From positions 659,246 through 723,245 of the forward strand of contig JACEVL010000082.1 in NCBI GenBank assembly GCA_020284085.1: DNA of 64,000 nucleotides, in the 5' to 3' direction. Made by a program: the position numbers and the translations under genes. The DNA comes from Aporrectodea caliginosa (taxonomy: Eukaryota; Annelida; Clitellata; Crassiclitellata; Lumbricidae). The notes beneath the pieces are model-generated. The model searched no databases, had not been told where the DNA came from, and worked only from the letters and a program-made list of their open reading frames with translations. Shown here one piece after another: positions 53,767 through 63,725 of this stretch; position 1 is the first letter of the stretch; each line of letters opens with the position of its first letter.

Positions 53767-55620
53767 CTACAAACTGGTTGTCAGATCTATTCTTTAAAAA
53801 AATTTATATAGTGAAACAAAACAATAGAATATGAATTTTAAAATACCTGGTGTCTTCTGAGCTTGGTTGAATTTGGCTTTGCTTCAGTGTTTGTTGTCCA
53901 TAGTAAAGCCGAGATTCGGGACTTTTAAAATTTTTATTAGCTGAAACAACCCCTTCAACCCTCAATTACTTTAAAGATAGAACGGGGTGAAAAAGCTAAG
54001 TTTAAATCTACAAACTGGTCTTCAGATCTATTTTTTAAAGAAAATTTATATAGAAAAATAGAACAATAGAATATGAATTTTTTAAATACATGGCGTCTTC
54101 TTTCATAAGCTTCATAAGCTTTCATAAGCTTTTGCTTATATTGTCCACAGTAGAGTTGACTTTCTTGATTTTTTTATTTTTATTAGCTGAAAACAACCCC
54201 TTTCAACCCTCAAATTACTTAGAAAGAGATGAAAACGCTAAGTTTAAATAGAGAAGCTAGAGTCCATGAGCTCTGTTTTAAAACTGTCTCATAAAGATAT
54301 AAAAAGGATGTATCTGGAATTTAAAAACCTGGTGTCTACTTTTCTGAGCTTTGCTTTGTTGAAGCTGGCTTTGCTTCAATGTTGTCCATAGTAAAGTTAC
54401 TTTCTGGATTTTAATTTTTATTTGCTGAAAATAACCACTGCAGCCCTCAATTTCCATAAAGATAGAAAAAGGTGATAATGCAATGTTGAAATTTACAAGC
54501 TGGTCTTCAGTTCTGTGTTTCAAAAGCTGTCTTAGTACATTTTTATGAGAGAAGAATAATCTGAATTTAAAATATCTGGTCTACCAGTATGAGCCTTACT
54601 TGAATGCTGAGTTTCACTTCTTGTCTCTTCTTTGAAGTTGGTGTTATTTTGGCATTTGCTGTACTGTAATTATATTTCTACTTTACAGTTGGCTTTATTG
54701 ATGTTTTAAATTTTAAACAGCTGAAGAGCTTTCAACCCCTAAAGTAGCTTTAATTAAAATGCTAAGAATCTGAATTTGAAAAGAACTGTCTTCAGTTCTT
54801 GGATTTGCCCTATTGTTCGCTATGCTTTGATTGTGCTTATACTGCAAAGTTGACTTTCTGGATATTGTCTAAATGTTTGTATCAAGTGAAACTCTCTGTC
54901 TAGTGTATACTACATGTTCAGCTTAAAAAGTCGCCAAGTATTAAAGTGTCTTAACGACTTAACGATGTAAATCAGAAAAAACCGAATTTGGAAATACCTG
55001 GTGTCTTGGCTTTACTTTGATGATGTCTTTGACATTCACTTTTCTTTATATTTCTTCAGTGTTGGCTTTCTTGATGCTTTTTATATTTAGCCTAAGGCCT
55101 GAAAAACGCTTTATTCTCCTACATTGTCTCGGAGTAATTAAACACAAAAATATGAATTTGAAAATACCTGGCCTCTTCTGTCATGATCTTTACTTGAAAG
55201 CTGACTTTCTGGATGTGATCTGTGCTTTGCTTTAAAGTTGGCTGTGCTGCAATTGCTTTGACTTTGGCTTTAAAGTTGACTTTCTGAATATTTTGTAAAT
55301 GCTTATAAGCTGAAGAAAGTGAGCTCCCATAATAGATCTTTATGATCTGAAAAGAGATTAAGCCAAATTTGAAACTACCTACTGTGTTATACATTAAAGT
55401 TTACAATCTGAAATTATATATATTTGTCTATTTATGAAATATCTTCACCTCTTAAAACTGTCTTATATAAAACACAAGAATTTGAATATGAAGGTATCTG
55501 ACATATTCTGTTTAGGACTTTGGACTTAACTTGAAAGCTGATTTTCTGGATATGTGGTCTTCTGGGCTTTGTGTTGCTTTTGTCTTGATCTCTGCAGTGC
55601 TGTAATATAATCTAATTGTA
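53767..55620 (-). repeat. About 240-bp tandem repeat, right part
   Basis: It continues the array interrupted at 40830. Units centred near 53890, 54120, 54370 and 54640 are clear; those near 54830, 55040, 55200 and 55520 are increasingly diverged. The shared core TTGTCCATAGTAAAGTTGA and ATACCTGGTGTCTTC recur. Divergence rises to the right, suggesting growth near the insertion side. Confidence 0.82.
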
Positions 55621-55850
55621 TCTAAAGAACTCTATAGCACTGTTATTATAAAGCACATGGCAACAATTGATAGTCGTTGTAATATTGTAAATAATATTAC
55701 ATTTTGTTACAGCTGAAACCTAAAGTACATTACAGTTATATAAAATCTGCAGAATATTTTTAAATACCAGGAAAGGACTCCATAAAACAATTCTGTCTGT
55801 CGTTAACTGTACTGCTGTTCAAGGTCCAATTTCTGGTTGGATGTAAAGGG
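55621..55850. other. No gene recognised
   Basis: AT-rich sequence between the repeat array and the LINE. Confidence 0.3.
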
Positions 55851-55859
55851 GAGAGACCT

Positions 55860-57129
55860 ATGTTATTATTATTATTATTATTACAGTAGTTTTATATAGC
55901 GCCCCTTCAAGACAGTCTACTCAGGAGCGCTCCCAGCCCAACCTCGGTCAAACAGGACAGTCTTAAGGCTAGAGAAGAACTGAGCAGAGTGTCGTATTGA
56001 GGTCAGACGCAGTGCCACCGGAAGCCCATTCCAGGTCACCGGGCCAGCCACAGAGAAGGCGCGGCGCTGTCGGATAGCAGTCCGAGCACGGGGGACAAGG
56101 AACTCTGCTTGCACCGCTGAGCCGGGGATACCGAAATAGCAATGGCTGAGCGTAACGAGCCACGACGCGGAACAGTCACAGTAGGGCAGCAGAGTTCCCG
56201 CAGATATGGAGGCGCCAGGCCCTCAGTACAGCGCCGGACCAATGCAGAGACCCGGTAGGCAATGCGCTGCGGATAGGGGAGCCAATGGAGGACATCCCGC
56301 ACGTACCAGGAGACTCGAGAGAACTTAGGGATGCGGCCCACAAGGCGGGCAGCCGTGCGCAGGACTCTGTTAAGGCATTTAAGCCGGCAAGCTGGGAGCC
56401 CTTCATATATGGCACTACAGTATAGTCCAGACGGGAGACTACGAAGGAATGAACCAGCGTAGAAGCAGCATCTGGGGAGAGGGACCGGGATATCACCCTG
56501 AGTTGCCGGAGCTGGTAGTAACAGCTACGGCAAAGGAGATTAATGTGTTGGACAAACGTAAGCTCCTGGTCTAGGGTTACTCCCAGGTCTCGGACTGAGG
56601 ATGAGAAGGTGCCGTGCGGATATTTTGAGGTAATGGAAGCAAGGTCTACCTTAGCAAGCTGCTGACGGGTGCCAAGCCAGATAAGCTGTGTCTTGGTCGG
56701 GTTAAGCCGCAAGCGGTTTGATGACATCCAGGCTTGCAGGGTCTCAAACTCTCAATGGCCCGGTTCATTGTTTCTACCGCAGAGATCGCCTGCCCCGCCA
56801 AGCAGTGGGCGTACGCTTGAATGTCATCAGCGTACGATTGGCTCAGGGTAGCCCAGCCGCAAGCAGGGGTCCCAGGTCAGCAGTGAAGATTATGTACAGA
56901 AGAGGACCAAGGACGGAGCCCTGGGGTAAACCAAATGGTGCAGGGACCCAAGAGGACTTAGTGGAACCGTGGGCTACCATGAAGGAACGGTCCTGCAGGA
57001 AAGAGGTAAGCCATCCAAGCATATTACCAGAAAGGCCGAAGGAGACAGATAAGCGCTGCAGGAGGATCTCATGGTCTACTGTATCGAATGTTGGGCAGGA
57101 TTGAAATGCATGGGTCAAATGTATCTTCA
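55860..57129 (-). pseudogene. L2/CR1-type LINE, 5'-truncated within reverse transcriptase
   Basis: Minus-strand order: FDTVDHEILLQRL, FGLPQGSVLGPLLYIIFTADL (57104-56850), a YADD-like catalytic segment in another frame (SYADDIQAYAH), then NRLRLNPTKTQLIWLGTRQQ, VRDLGVTLDQELTF and VVSRLDYTVVPY (56727-56176), RDVLHWLPYPQRI (56341-56036) and RRAFSVAGPVTWNGLPVALR (56114-55917). There are at least four frame changes. The 3' end has GAGCGCTCC ... GGGGCGCTATATAAAACT and a TAA-repeat tail (55868-55883). Flanks GAGAGACCT (55851-55859) and GAGGGACCT (57130-57138) are a likely 9-bp duplication with one mismatch. Inactive. Confidence 0.9.
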
Positions 57130-57138
57130 GAGGGACCT

Positions 57139-57585
57139 GATATCTTTCTCCTTCAAATTTAAACTTGTGTTTTTTTACTCTTCTAATAAACTGCATTCTT
57201 CTTCTTGTTCTTTCCGTAAAATGCATTTTTTATGCCTTATGCAACAAAGGTCCAGTCTTCTTATACTTTAACTGCTACAATATAGTCCTAATTATATAAA
57301 GTAAATGCTATTTACCTGCTTTTCACAGTCAACTTCAGCCAGTTTTCTTCAAGAGTATGAATGTTTGATCTCTTTATAGTGTAATTCTGAAACAATTGAT
57401 TGCAAATTACCTACAAATTAATGCATCACGCATGTTTCTATATATTATGTGTAATTGTGTATGCATGGCTAAATGCCATCAAAATCAAAATTGCAGCATG
57501 CACCCGTAATATTCAATCCTGGTGTGTGCATGTATACGTTTGGAACTAAATACTACGAAAACAGAACTCATTTGGTTCGACCGTC
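57139..57585. other. No gene recognised
   Basis: AT-rich sequence. TTACCTGCTTTTCACAGTCAACTTCAGCC near 57312 weakly resembles a unit of the 240-bp array. Confidence 0.3.
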
Positions 57586-57587
57586 GG

Positions 57588-57812
57588 GGGGCCCGATAGC
57601 GCATTGGATAACATCTGGCACAGAGACCGAGAGGTACCGAATTCGAGCCCCCGTTGGGCGGATATGCTTTGTAGGCTGCTATTAACGCCGTTGTATTGCA
57701 GGCTGTTCTGTTAGTAGTTAAGATTTAAATTGCATAACATGTAAATGTACAGCGCAGTGCGTTTGTCAGGCGCTTATTAAAGAAAAGATATTATATTATT
57801 ATTATTATAACA
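57588..57812 (+). mobile_element. tRNA-derived SINE, second type
   Basis: A-box-like ATAGCGCATTGGATAAC and B-box-like ATTCGAGCCCC are spaced as in a tRNA head, with GGGGGGCCCG start and GGGCGG end. A short body with CAGCGCAGTGCG and CAGGCGCTTATTAAAGA leads to an ATTATTATTATT tail. Confidence 0.7.
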
Positions 57813-58685
57813 GCTTGGACGATGATAAATCACTGAAAATACTTAACATCGACTCAAGTTGTTCTATTCCACCTTCAAAAGTGGTTCGCGATCTTGGAGT
57901 ATTGCTAGAGTGCAATCTAAACATGACTCAAGTCACTCAACACATTTCCTCCATTGCCAGAGCCTGCTATTTCCACCTTCGCTGAATTAGACAAGTGAAA
58001 CGCTGCCTGGATGAAGCCTGCCTCCGTATTCTTACTCAAGCCCTTTTCATCTATCGCATCGACCACTGCAATCCGTCCTACCTGGCCTTCCCACATCGAC
58101 GCTACAGCCTCTAACATCTGTTCTGCACGCCGCCGCTCGCCTAATAAAAGGTCTTGGTCCCAGAAACCACATCACACAATCTTTTCAACAACTACACTGG
58201 CTTCCCATTCGCGCCCGCATCGCTTTCAAAATCTCCCTTCCTCATGTATCATATCCATTCTGGAACCTCCCCCTCATATATGACATCCATGGTCGTAATC
58301 GTAATCGTAATCTCCAAACTTCTAAAGCGCCACTCGAAAGCCAAGCGCAGGGCACCAGCTTATTCACGAGCGCTGGTCGTGCCATGCTCTGCTTCAAATC
58401 CTAGAGGACTCATATAGGCCACGCGAGGAGACTTTACCTTTCTTCGCACCAAGAGGAAGTTTGGAAATCGTGCTTTTGCTGTCTCCGGACCCAGAGAACA
58501 GTCTCCCAACTACAATCCGTCAATGTTCATCTGCTACCCAATTTAAATCAAAATTAAAAACTCATCTATTCTCATTAAACTATATATGGCTAAGATAAGA
58601 ACACAGCGCAAACGCGATTTCGTGCAAGACTTGTCTTGTTAAAGCACACTATAAATTTCTAATTGTATTTTATTGTATGGATATC
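57813..58685 (+). pseudogene. CR1-type LINE 3' fragment with TTGTA tail, interrupted by a mini-element
   Basis: Plus-strand remnants: SKVVRDLGVLLECNLNMTQV, SSIARACYFHLR, VKRCLDEACLRILTQALFIYRIDHCN, then DIHGR|AMLCF across the insertion, and FLRTKRKFGNRAFAVSGP and FKSKLKTHLFSLNY near 58540-58580. These are C-terminal reverse-transcriptase segments. The 3' module CAGCGCAAACGCG ... GCAAGACTTGTCTTGTTAAA ends in CTAATTGTATTTTATTGTAT. Several stops and frameshifts; the catalytic core is missing. Removing the 84 bp at 58297-58380 restores continuous coding at the insertion point. Confidence 0.85.
58297..58374 (-). mobile_element. Mini LINE-tail element, copy 5, with target duplication
   Basis: 78 bp flanked by GGTCGT at 58291-58296 and 58375-58380. 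Reverse complement: AGCGCTCGTGAATAAGCTGG, CCTGCGCTTGGCTTTCGAG, TGGCGCTTTAGAAGTTTGGA and a GATTACGATTACGATT tail. It shows that a unit of this size moves as a complete insertion. Confidence 0.88.
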
Positions 58686-58995
58686 TGTGGGCCCTGTCCA
58701 TGTATTTATGTAGGCCTAAGGATGCAAAAAGAAGACCTGGTCGAAATAAAAACCAAAGCTCCAAGAATGTCATCATTTTTCGGCAAGTTTATTCTATCGG
58801 GGGCTGAAGGATACAGTGCGTAAGTTTACTGGCGTCGTGAGGGTCGGTTAGGGTCAGAGTTAGTGTTAGCAAAGATGTTAGAGCCGTAGGCTAAGATATG
58901 ACACTCCATGCATCTGAATGTACACCTCACCTACCTTGGGATGTGTGGCGCCACCAACCGAATGGCTGACCACTCACGTTATCAACACTGACAAC

Positions 58996-59101
58996 ATGTC
59001 TTCGAAGCGAGGAGAGAATGTTGTGCTGCAATTAGTTGTAGCATAAGGACGTACAATTCTCAAAATATTTCACTATTTAGATTTCCGAAAGATGCCGCAA
59101 G
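58996..59101 (+). pseudogene. THAP zinc-finger exon 1
   Basis: This is the first half of a THAP domain, a C2CH zinc-dependent DNA-binding module shared by P-element transposases and animal THAP proteins. From 59016 the sequence reads ECCAAISCSIRTYNSQ, then NISLFRFPKDAAR: the C-C-x4-C start and the FxRFPKD motif. It ends at a donor, AAG|GTATGT. The only nearby ATG (58996) is one frame off from the cysteine frame, and a TGA lies upstream in frame. So the start has suffered a frameshift or is elsewhere. Confidence 0.75.
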
Positions 59102-59724
59102 GTATGTATAAAGTAACCTTTAAATTGTTTTAATAAATGTTTGACGACTGCTGTCGGTGATATAGGCTACTTGACACACTTCTCAGGACTCGGTCCGCAC
59201 ACTTCTCGGTCTGCTCGAATAAAATTATTATTGGTAAACCATTTTTCGGAAGCTATAAAAATACTAACAAAACTCCAGGGTGAAACTTTGCGTTGCTAGA
59301 GTGATGTTTGTACAGTGATCAAATGCTTAATTCTGATGCAAGCTTAAAATGTAACTTTATGTTCCAATTTTGGACACAGCATCGTTGTTTGGCAGTGGAT
59401 TGTTATGCCTAATTATTATCAGGACCGGATTTGGGCATGGTCAACATGGGCGCCAGCTCAGAGGCCACCACCACTTAGGGGCCCCACAGTTGCAATTATA
59501 TTTTTTGTGTCCCTTCACTGCATGTGTCATCTGACTAGCAAAGAGATTCTAAGATTGACTAGTAACTTCTCAGTGGTAGGCTTCTGATTCTGATTGACCA
59601 ATTTTGACCATTGTACTAAATAATCATAATTTTGAGGTGTGGGTTGTCTGTGTTGGAGACTGTAAAGGCACCATATTGGGCACCCACGTGCCACACCACG
59701 CTAAATTCAGTCAGAGCTGCTAAT

Positions 59725-59905
59725 GTGGCACGGTGGCTGACTGGTTAGAGCGGTTAACCTGTAACGTGGAGAATACGGGTTCGATCCTCATCCAGGCGGT
59801 TACTGTGTATAGGCCTACATACGGACCGTGAGCAAGTCCTTCGCGCACAATTGCTCTGCTTTATCGTCTGCTAACCTGGCTATACATAAATAAATTTGCT
59901 TATAA
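59725..59905 (+). mobile_element. tRNA-derived SINE in the THAP intron
   Basis: GGCTGACTGGTTAGAGCGGT (A box) and GGGTTCGATCCT (perfect B box, 59777-59788) with tRNA-like spacing. A body with GTGAGCAAGTCCTTCGCGC follows, ending in ATAAATAAATTTGC. The end falls about 70 bp before the exon 2 acceptor. Confidence 0.82.
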
Positions 59906-59976
59906 CATGCACTGCAAAATTCTATGATACGAATTGCTTAGTTATATGCTGTTATTGTTTTATTATGTGAGAACAG

Positions 59977-60253
59977 GTGTAAGAAGTGGAGAGTTAACAA
60001 ACGGCGTTCAGATCTGGACTGTACAAGCGTTGAAGTGGACACACAACTTTTATCTTCATGTGACCTGGATTTCAACAGATTTGACAATGACGATATATCC
60101 AGAAGCACATTGGAAAACAATTCTCTATGCAGTCCTGGTTTAATCGAGATGTTAACAAGAACTTATATTTCTTCTCTGCACATAAATTTGGGGATCATAA
60201 ATATTATAATTATGTTAATATGTAAATATGTTTTTGAATTATATAAACTGTGA
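59977..60253 (+). pseudogene. THAP zinc-finger exon 2 and unknown tail
   Basis: The exon follows an acceptor (GTGAGAACAG) and joins exon 1 in phase 2: GCA-AG|G-TGT gives A-R-C. It continues CKKWRVNKRRSDLD, the standard THAP sequence after the FPKD motif. The expected second metal pair (C-x2-H) is not recognisable after it; instead the open frame runs VEVDTQLLSSCDLDFNRFDN and on to a TGA at 60251-60253. The precise codon fit across the 875-bp intron argues for a real ancestral gene; the ending suggests internal deletion of the transposase. Confidence 0.7.
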
Positions 60254-60404
60254 ATGAACCTTTGGTCATGGAAATGGACTTCTGAGTCGTAATTGTTTCT
60301 TTACTAATGATTAAGGTAATAAATATTATGTGAAACTGTGTAATACTGGTCAGCTGCATGCATGTAGTTCAATGTTAATATGTAAATATGTATATTTGAA
60401 TTAT

Positions 60405-60490
60405 GTAATACAATACAATAGAAATTTATAACGCGCTTTAACAAGACAAGTCTGCACGAGAGCGCGTTACGCTGTGTTCTTAGCCATAGT
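60405..60490 (-). mobile_element. LINE 3' tail, TTGTA type
   Basis: AATACAATACAATAGAAATT, then AACGCGCTTTAACAAGACAA and GAGAGCGCGTTACGCTGTGT: reverse orientation of the 3' module at 58.6 kb. No coding remnant is attached. Confidence 0.75.
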
Positions 60491-60734
60491 GTATATGAAC
60501 TGAATGATCTTTATTTGCAATGAAAATATATTATTTTTATTTTCCTCTAGTAATTCTAGCCAATCAGTTACACTACGGGTTCATTTGAAGCATTCATACT
60601 GCACCCCTCAAAGCTATCTAATCAGAGGTGCATCTAGTCCAGCCTCAGCAAAAGAACAACAGCAAAAGAACAATTTTCAAGTGCTTGTGAAGGGTCCTGC
60701 AAAGTCCGTGATTGAACAAATTATATATTAATGT

Positions 60735-60937
60735 ATTTTAGTTTAGTTCGTGCCTTCTCTGTGGCTGGTCCCTTGACCTGGAATGGGCCCCTCTGACACT
60801 CCGCTTCCTTTCTATAATCCATTCTCAGGCATTCCTCTCTCAACTTTAATTGGTCCTATTCGGCCGTGCTGGGGTTGGGAGCGCCTCTGAGTAGTTCCCT
60901 TGAAGAGGCGCTATACAAATTCAAGTAATGAATGAAT
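60735..60937 (+). pseudogene. L2-type LINE 3' fragment
   Basis: VRAFSVAGPLTWNGPL-like sequence, a decayed C-terminus, then GAGCGCCTCTGAGTAGTTCC, GAAGAGGCGCTATACAAATT and an AATGAATGAATGG tail. Same family as the copies at 8.6, 9.8 and 63.5 kb. Confidence 0.8.
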
Positions 60938-61442
60938 GGATTGCAAAGATGCGCAGATCTATTGGTAGGCTATGCCTTTCGAGATGGATGGTGCAGCAAC
61001 CACTAAGGGCACGACGTAGCGTTTGCATTGTCGAAGTGCCCGTAAATGCAGCACGCATTATAAGCATAAAACTTATAATAAAACACATTACTATATAATT
61101 TGTATTCATTATTACTATAATATTTAATATACTGTTTAAATGTGTTAGTTTAAGGCTGCTACTGTAACAGTTATCCAGTATTTGATGTGCCGCGTCTATC
61201 GTTGCTAAGAAGTTGGTCAGCCAGTCACTAGAGGCGCCACGGGTTTGTGTACTTTGACCACCACCCAAACCGAATACACAGGGAAGATAGGAAGTGTCAT
61301 ATCTTAGCCTACGGCGCTAACATCTTTGGTGTTAGTGTCGTGTCGTCATTAGAAAACCTGGTACCGTCCGGCGTTCGCGCAGCATGCCCAAAGATAGGCC
61401 CTACTGTAGCCTATATCCTTCAGCCCACGATACTATAAGTTT

Positions 61443-61830
61443 GGCCATTTTTCTCACGCGTCCTGCGAGTTTTTACTTCGAATATTTTGAGAAGAAACAT
61501 TAATTATTAATACCTTGTAAAATCGATAATCTTGTCGACCTTCTTGTTTCTGAACATCAGACGTGTAATTTATTGCAAAACACGCCGAAAAGAAATCTAA
61601 AATCGACTTTTCGAATGAATATTTCACAAGAAATGTTCAAATAAACGAACGATATCATGACAACGGATTTTACGTCATCCGTACCGCTTGTTTTACAAGA
61701 TGACGTCATCAATCGATACAAACATCCAATCAGAGAACCGATTTTGATCACATGCATCTTGTGTCCAATAATGTTCTGGTATTTCCGTATTATATTAGGT
61801 CCATTTAAGCCAATGAGATATTATTATCAT
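61443..61830. other. No gene recognised
   Basis: Right flank of the THAP element. Short minus-strand frames have no family features. Confidence 0.3.
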
Positions 61831-61832
61831 CG

Positions 61833-62258
61833 CTAGAGGGAATATGACGTATATTCCCTTCGCTAATTTTTGAAGCCACAACCATAGATATAATAACACC
61901 TTATCGAGAGCTCCGCAGTTAATTTAAATCATGGTGAAGGAGGTCCCTCCTTCACCATGATTTAAATTGAAATGACGCGTTTTGATTGGTTGAAATTCAT
62001 GGACGCAGTCAAGCTTAAGCGAGGCTGTTTAATTTCTTTTCAAAGCTTACGACTTGCAAAAAGTACAACACACAAAATAACAACTTATCGATTAAATAAT
62101 ATTCCAGCGGCCTTGTTTTCGGGCTTTAATAAGTTGCTAAATCCACACACTACACAATTTAACTTTCGATCGTGTCGCCATTTTGTATACCTCAAGGGTC
62201 AAGGCCTTTTGAATCGGTGGCCTCAAAAAAATGGCCGATCATCCCTCTAGTGATATAT
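61833..62258. mobile_element. TIR element with central palindrome
   Basis: Left ATCGCTAGAGGGAATAT and right (inward) ATCACTAGAGGGATGAT are short imperfect inverted repeats bracketing about 425 bp. A 48-bp near-perfect palindrome lies at 61921-61968. No confident target duplication. Confidence 0.55.
61921..61968. repeat. Perfect 23-bp-arm palindrome
   Basis: AATTTAAATCATGGTGAAGG + AGG and its exact reverse complement, separated by TC. Confidence 0.95.
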
Positions 62259-62990
62259 TTATATATTATACATCTCTATGATTTAAGCAGACCAATGAGA
62301 CCATAGACATCTATGACGCAGACACAAGGAAAATAATTTAAAAATACGCTCGGCTGGCAGCATCATGAATTAAATAGGGCCTACGCTAAAATACACTCGG
62401 CCTATCATTATTAGGTAGGCCTAAAACACTTTTACCTAATAGGCCTAATCTTCGTTTATAGCGTATTTAGCCTAATAATTTATTCATTCGGCCGAGTGTT
62501 TTAGCGTATTTTATTTTTCTATTATGCGGACGCGTAAATGGAAGGTGGATTGATAGAATAATTTTTTCCCTAAATGAAAGTTGCATTGATAAAAATAGTT
62601 ATTTGCTTAAAATTAATAGAAGCTGGATAAGTGGATTGATGGAAAAGCGTGTAGTTTAGCGTTGTAAATTACTCGCCACTGCGTGGGTTTTTCGCGTGGG
62701 TCGAATACAAGTTGGATTGACGAAAAGAATTCTTGCTAAATAGAAGTGTTTTAAGGTAAGTCCAGATGAGGTACAGTGGAAACTTGGAAGTATACTTGAC
62801 ATTATTGTGAGAAAACAGATTCACTGTTCACACACTTCAGGCTTCAGCTCTGTCAGAGTTCATCTGGGCCTGGAAATTAATTCATCAGCAGTGTAAAAAT
62901 GACTACGATGACTTCTAATATGCCATAACACGGCACATGCCGTTAAAAGGGAGCTACAAGTTCGGCACTAAGTCAGAGATAGGCCTACGC
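62259..62990. other. No gene recognised
   Basis: AT-rich sequence with several TAGGCCTA and AATAGGCCTAA motifs at 62375-62445. Nothing coding. Confidence 0.35.
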
Positions 62991-63002
62991 TTTTTTCAAA
63001 AG

Positions 63003-63262
63003 TAATAGCCTAATATGTCTTGAGTCTGGATTTGAATGATCCGATAGTAGGTTCAGAGCGTATTGAAGTTGGAATGCCATTCCACGACCTGTGTCCGGCC
63101 ACGGAAAAAGGCTCGATCACCAAAGCCCGTTCTTGATCTCCGCACACCCTTCCTCTCAGATCTGCTTCCTTCATATGGTTTCGTTTGAAACTGGGTTGGG
63201 TAATTCAGATCTGCCTGACTGATGTCTCTGGGAATAGACATTGATTTGGGGGCATCTCCAAG
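63003..63262 (-). pseudogene. LINE reverse transcriptase C-terminal fragment
   Basis: On the minus strand: PRDISQADLNYPTQFQTKPY, RKGVRRSRTGFGDRAFFRGR, then in a shifted frame GIPTSIRSEPTIGSFKSRLK. The RAF...WN.IP...S.FKSRLKT order is the conserved end of CR1-like reverse transcriptases, from a family different from the GAAT-tailed ones. One frameshift at about 63100. No tail module was identified at its left end. Confidence 0.75.
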
Positions 63263-63510
63263 CATGACGATAGTGATGTACAGTAGGCTACAAGTAGGCT
63301 ACAATTATAGGCTACATGTATTTTGGTATGAAATATGAATGAATAAAATGAATTACTTAATGCGTGAGGCTACTCATGGAGTGACTTAATTTAACTAACA
63401 TCTCGCTGTTTAAAATTAGACTACGGTCTCATCTTATCACCCAGATTGTCTAGTGCTAGTCACATTTATTAGTCTTAGTTAACTAGTTAAGAATTATTAT
63501 GTTATATCCC
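63263..63510. other. No gene recognised
   Basis: Short unique spacer between two LINE fragments. Confidence 0.3.
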
Positions 63511-63511
63511 A

Positions 63512-63605
63512 TAGTCTGCCTGAAACTTTCCTGACTAAACTCAAAACTGTTCTTTTTGGGTGCGTTGGAGTCGGGAGCGCCTCTGAGTAGTTTCCTTGAA
63601 GGAGC
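63512..63605 (+). mobile_element. L2-type LINE tail cut by a MITE
   Basis: LPETFLTKLKTVLFGC is followed by GGGAGCGCCTCTGAGTAGTT and TCCTTGAAGGAG. The second stem arm is missing because a CAGTGGCGTAGC element begins at 63606. Confidence 0.75.
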
Positions 63606-63725
63606 CAGTGGCGTAGCAATGGGTTGTGCAGGTTGTGCAATGCACAAGGGCCCACGGCGGTCAGGGGCCCCCCGGCGGTCAAGGGCCCCGGCGGTTAAGG
63701 GCCCCCCGGCGGTCAGACCGTCAGA
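63606..63725. mobile_element. Partial hAT-type MITE
   Basis: It starts CAGTGGCGTAGCAATGGG, like the TIR family at 33.1 kb, and contains GGGGCCCCCCGGCGGTCA-type repeats. A matching right end and target duplication were not found. Confidence 0.5.

Larger units (their letters stand above)
58791..61436 (+). mobile_element. THAP-containing TIR element (P-like), 2.6 kb, non-autonomous
   Basis: The left end ATTCTATCGGGGGCTGAAGG and right end (inward) ATAGTATCGTGGGCTGAAGG begin long imperfect inverted repeats that share AAAGATGTTAG and CCGTAGGCTAAGATATGACA over at least 150 bp. Flanks AAGTTT at 58785-58790 and 61437-61442 suggest a 6-bp duplication; P-type elements usually give 7-8 bp, so termini may need adjustment. 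The interior has a two-exon THAP segment, a SINE and two LINE tails, but no transposase catalytic domain. Confidence 0.72.

Noticed and set aside
59725..59800. Functional tRNA gene on the plus strand
   Set aside because: B box is perfect, but the acceptor stem does not pair convincingly and a SINE body with an AAAT tail follows.
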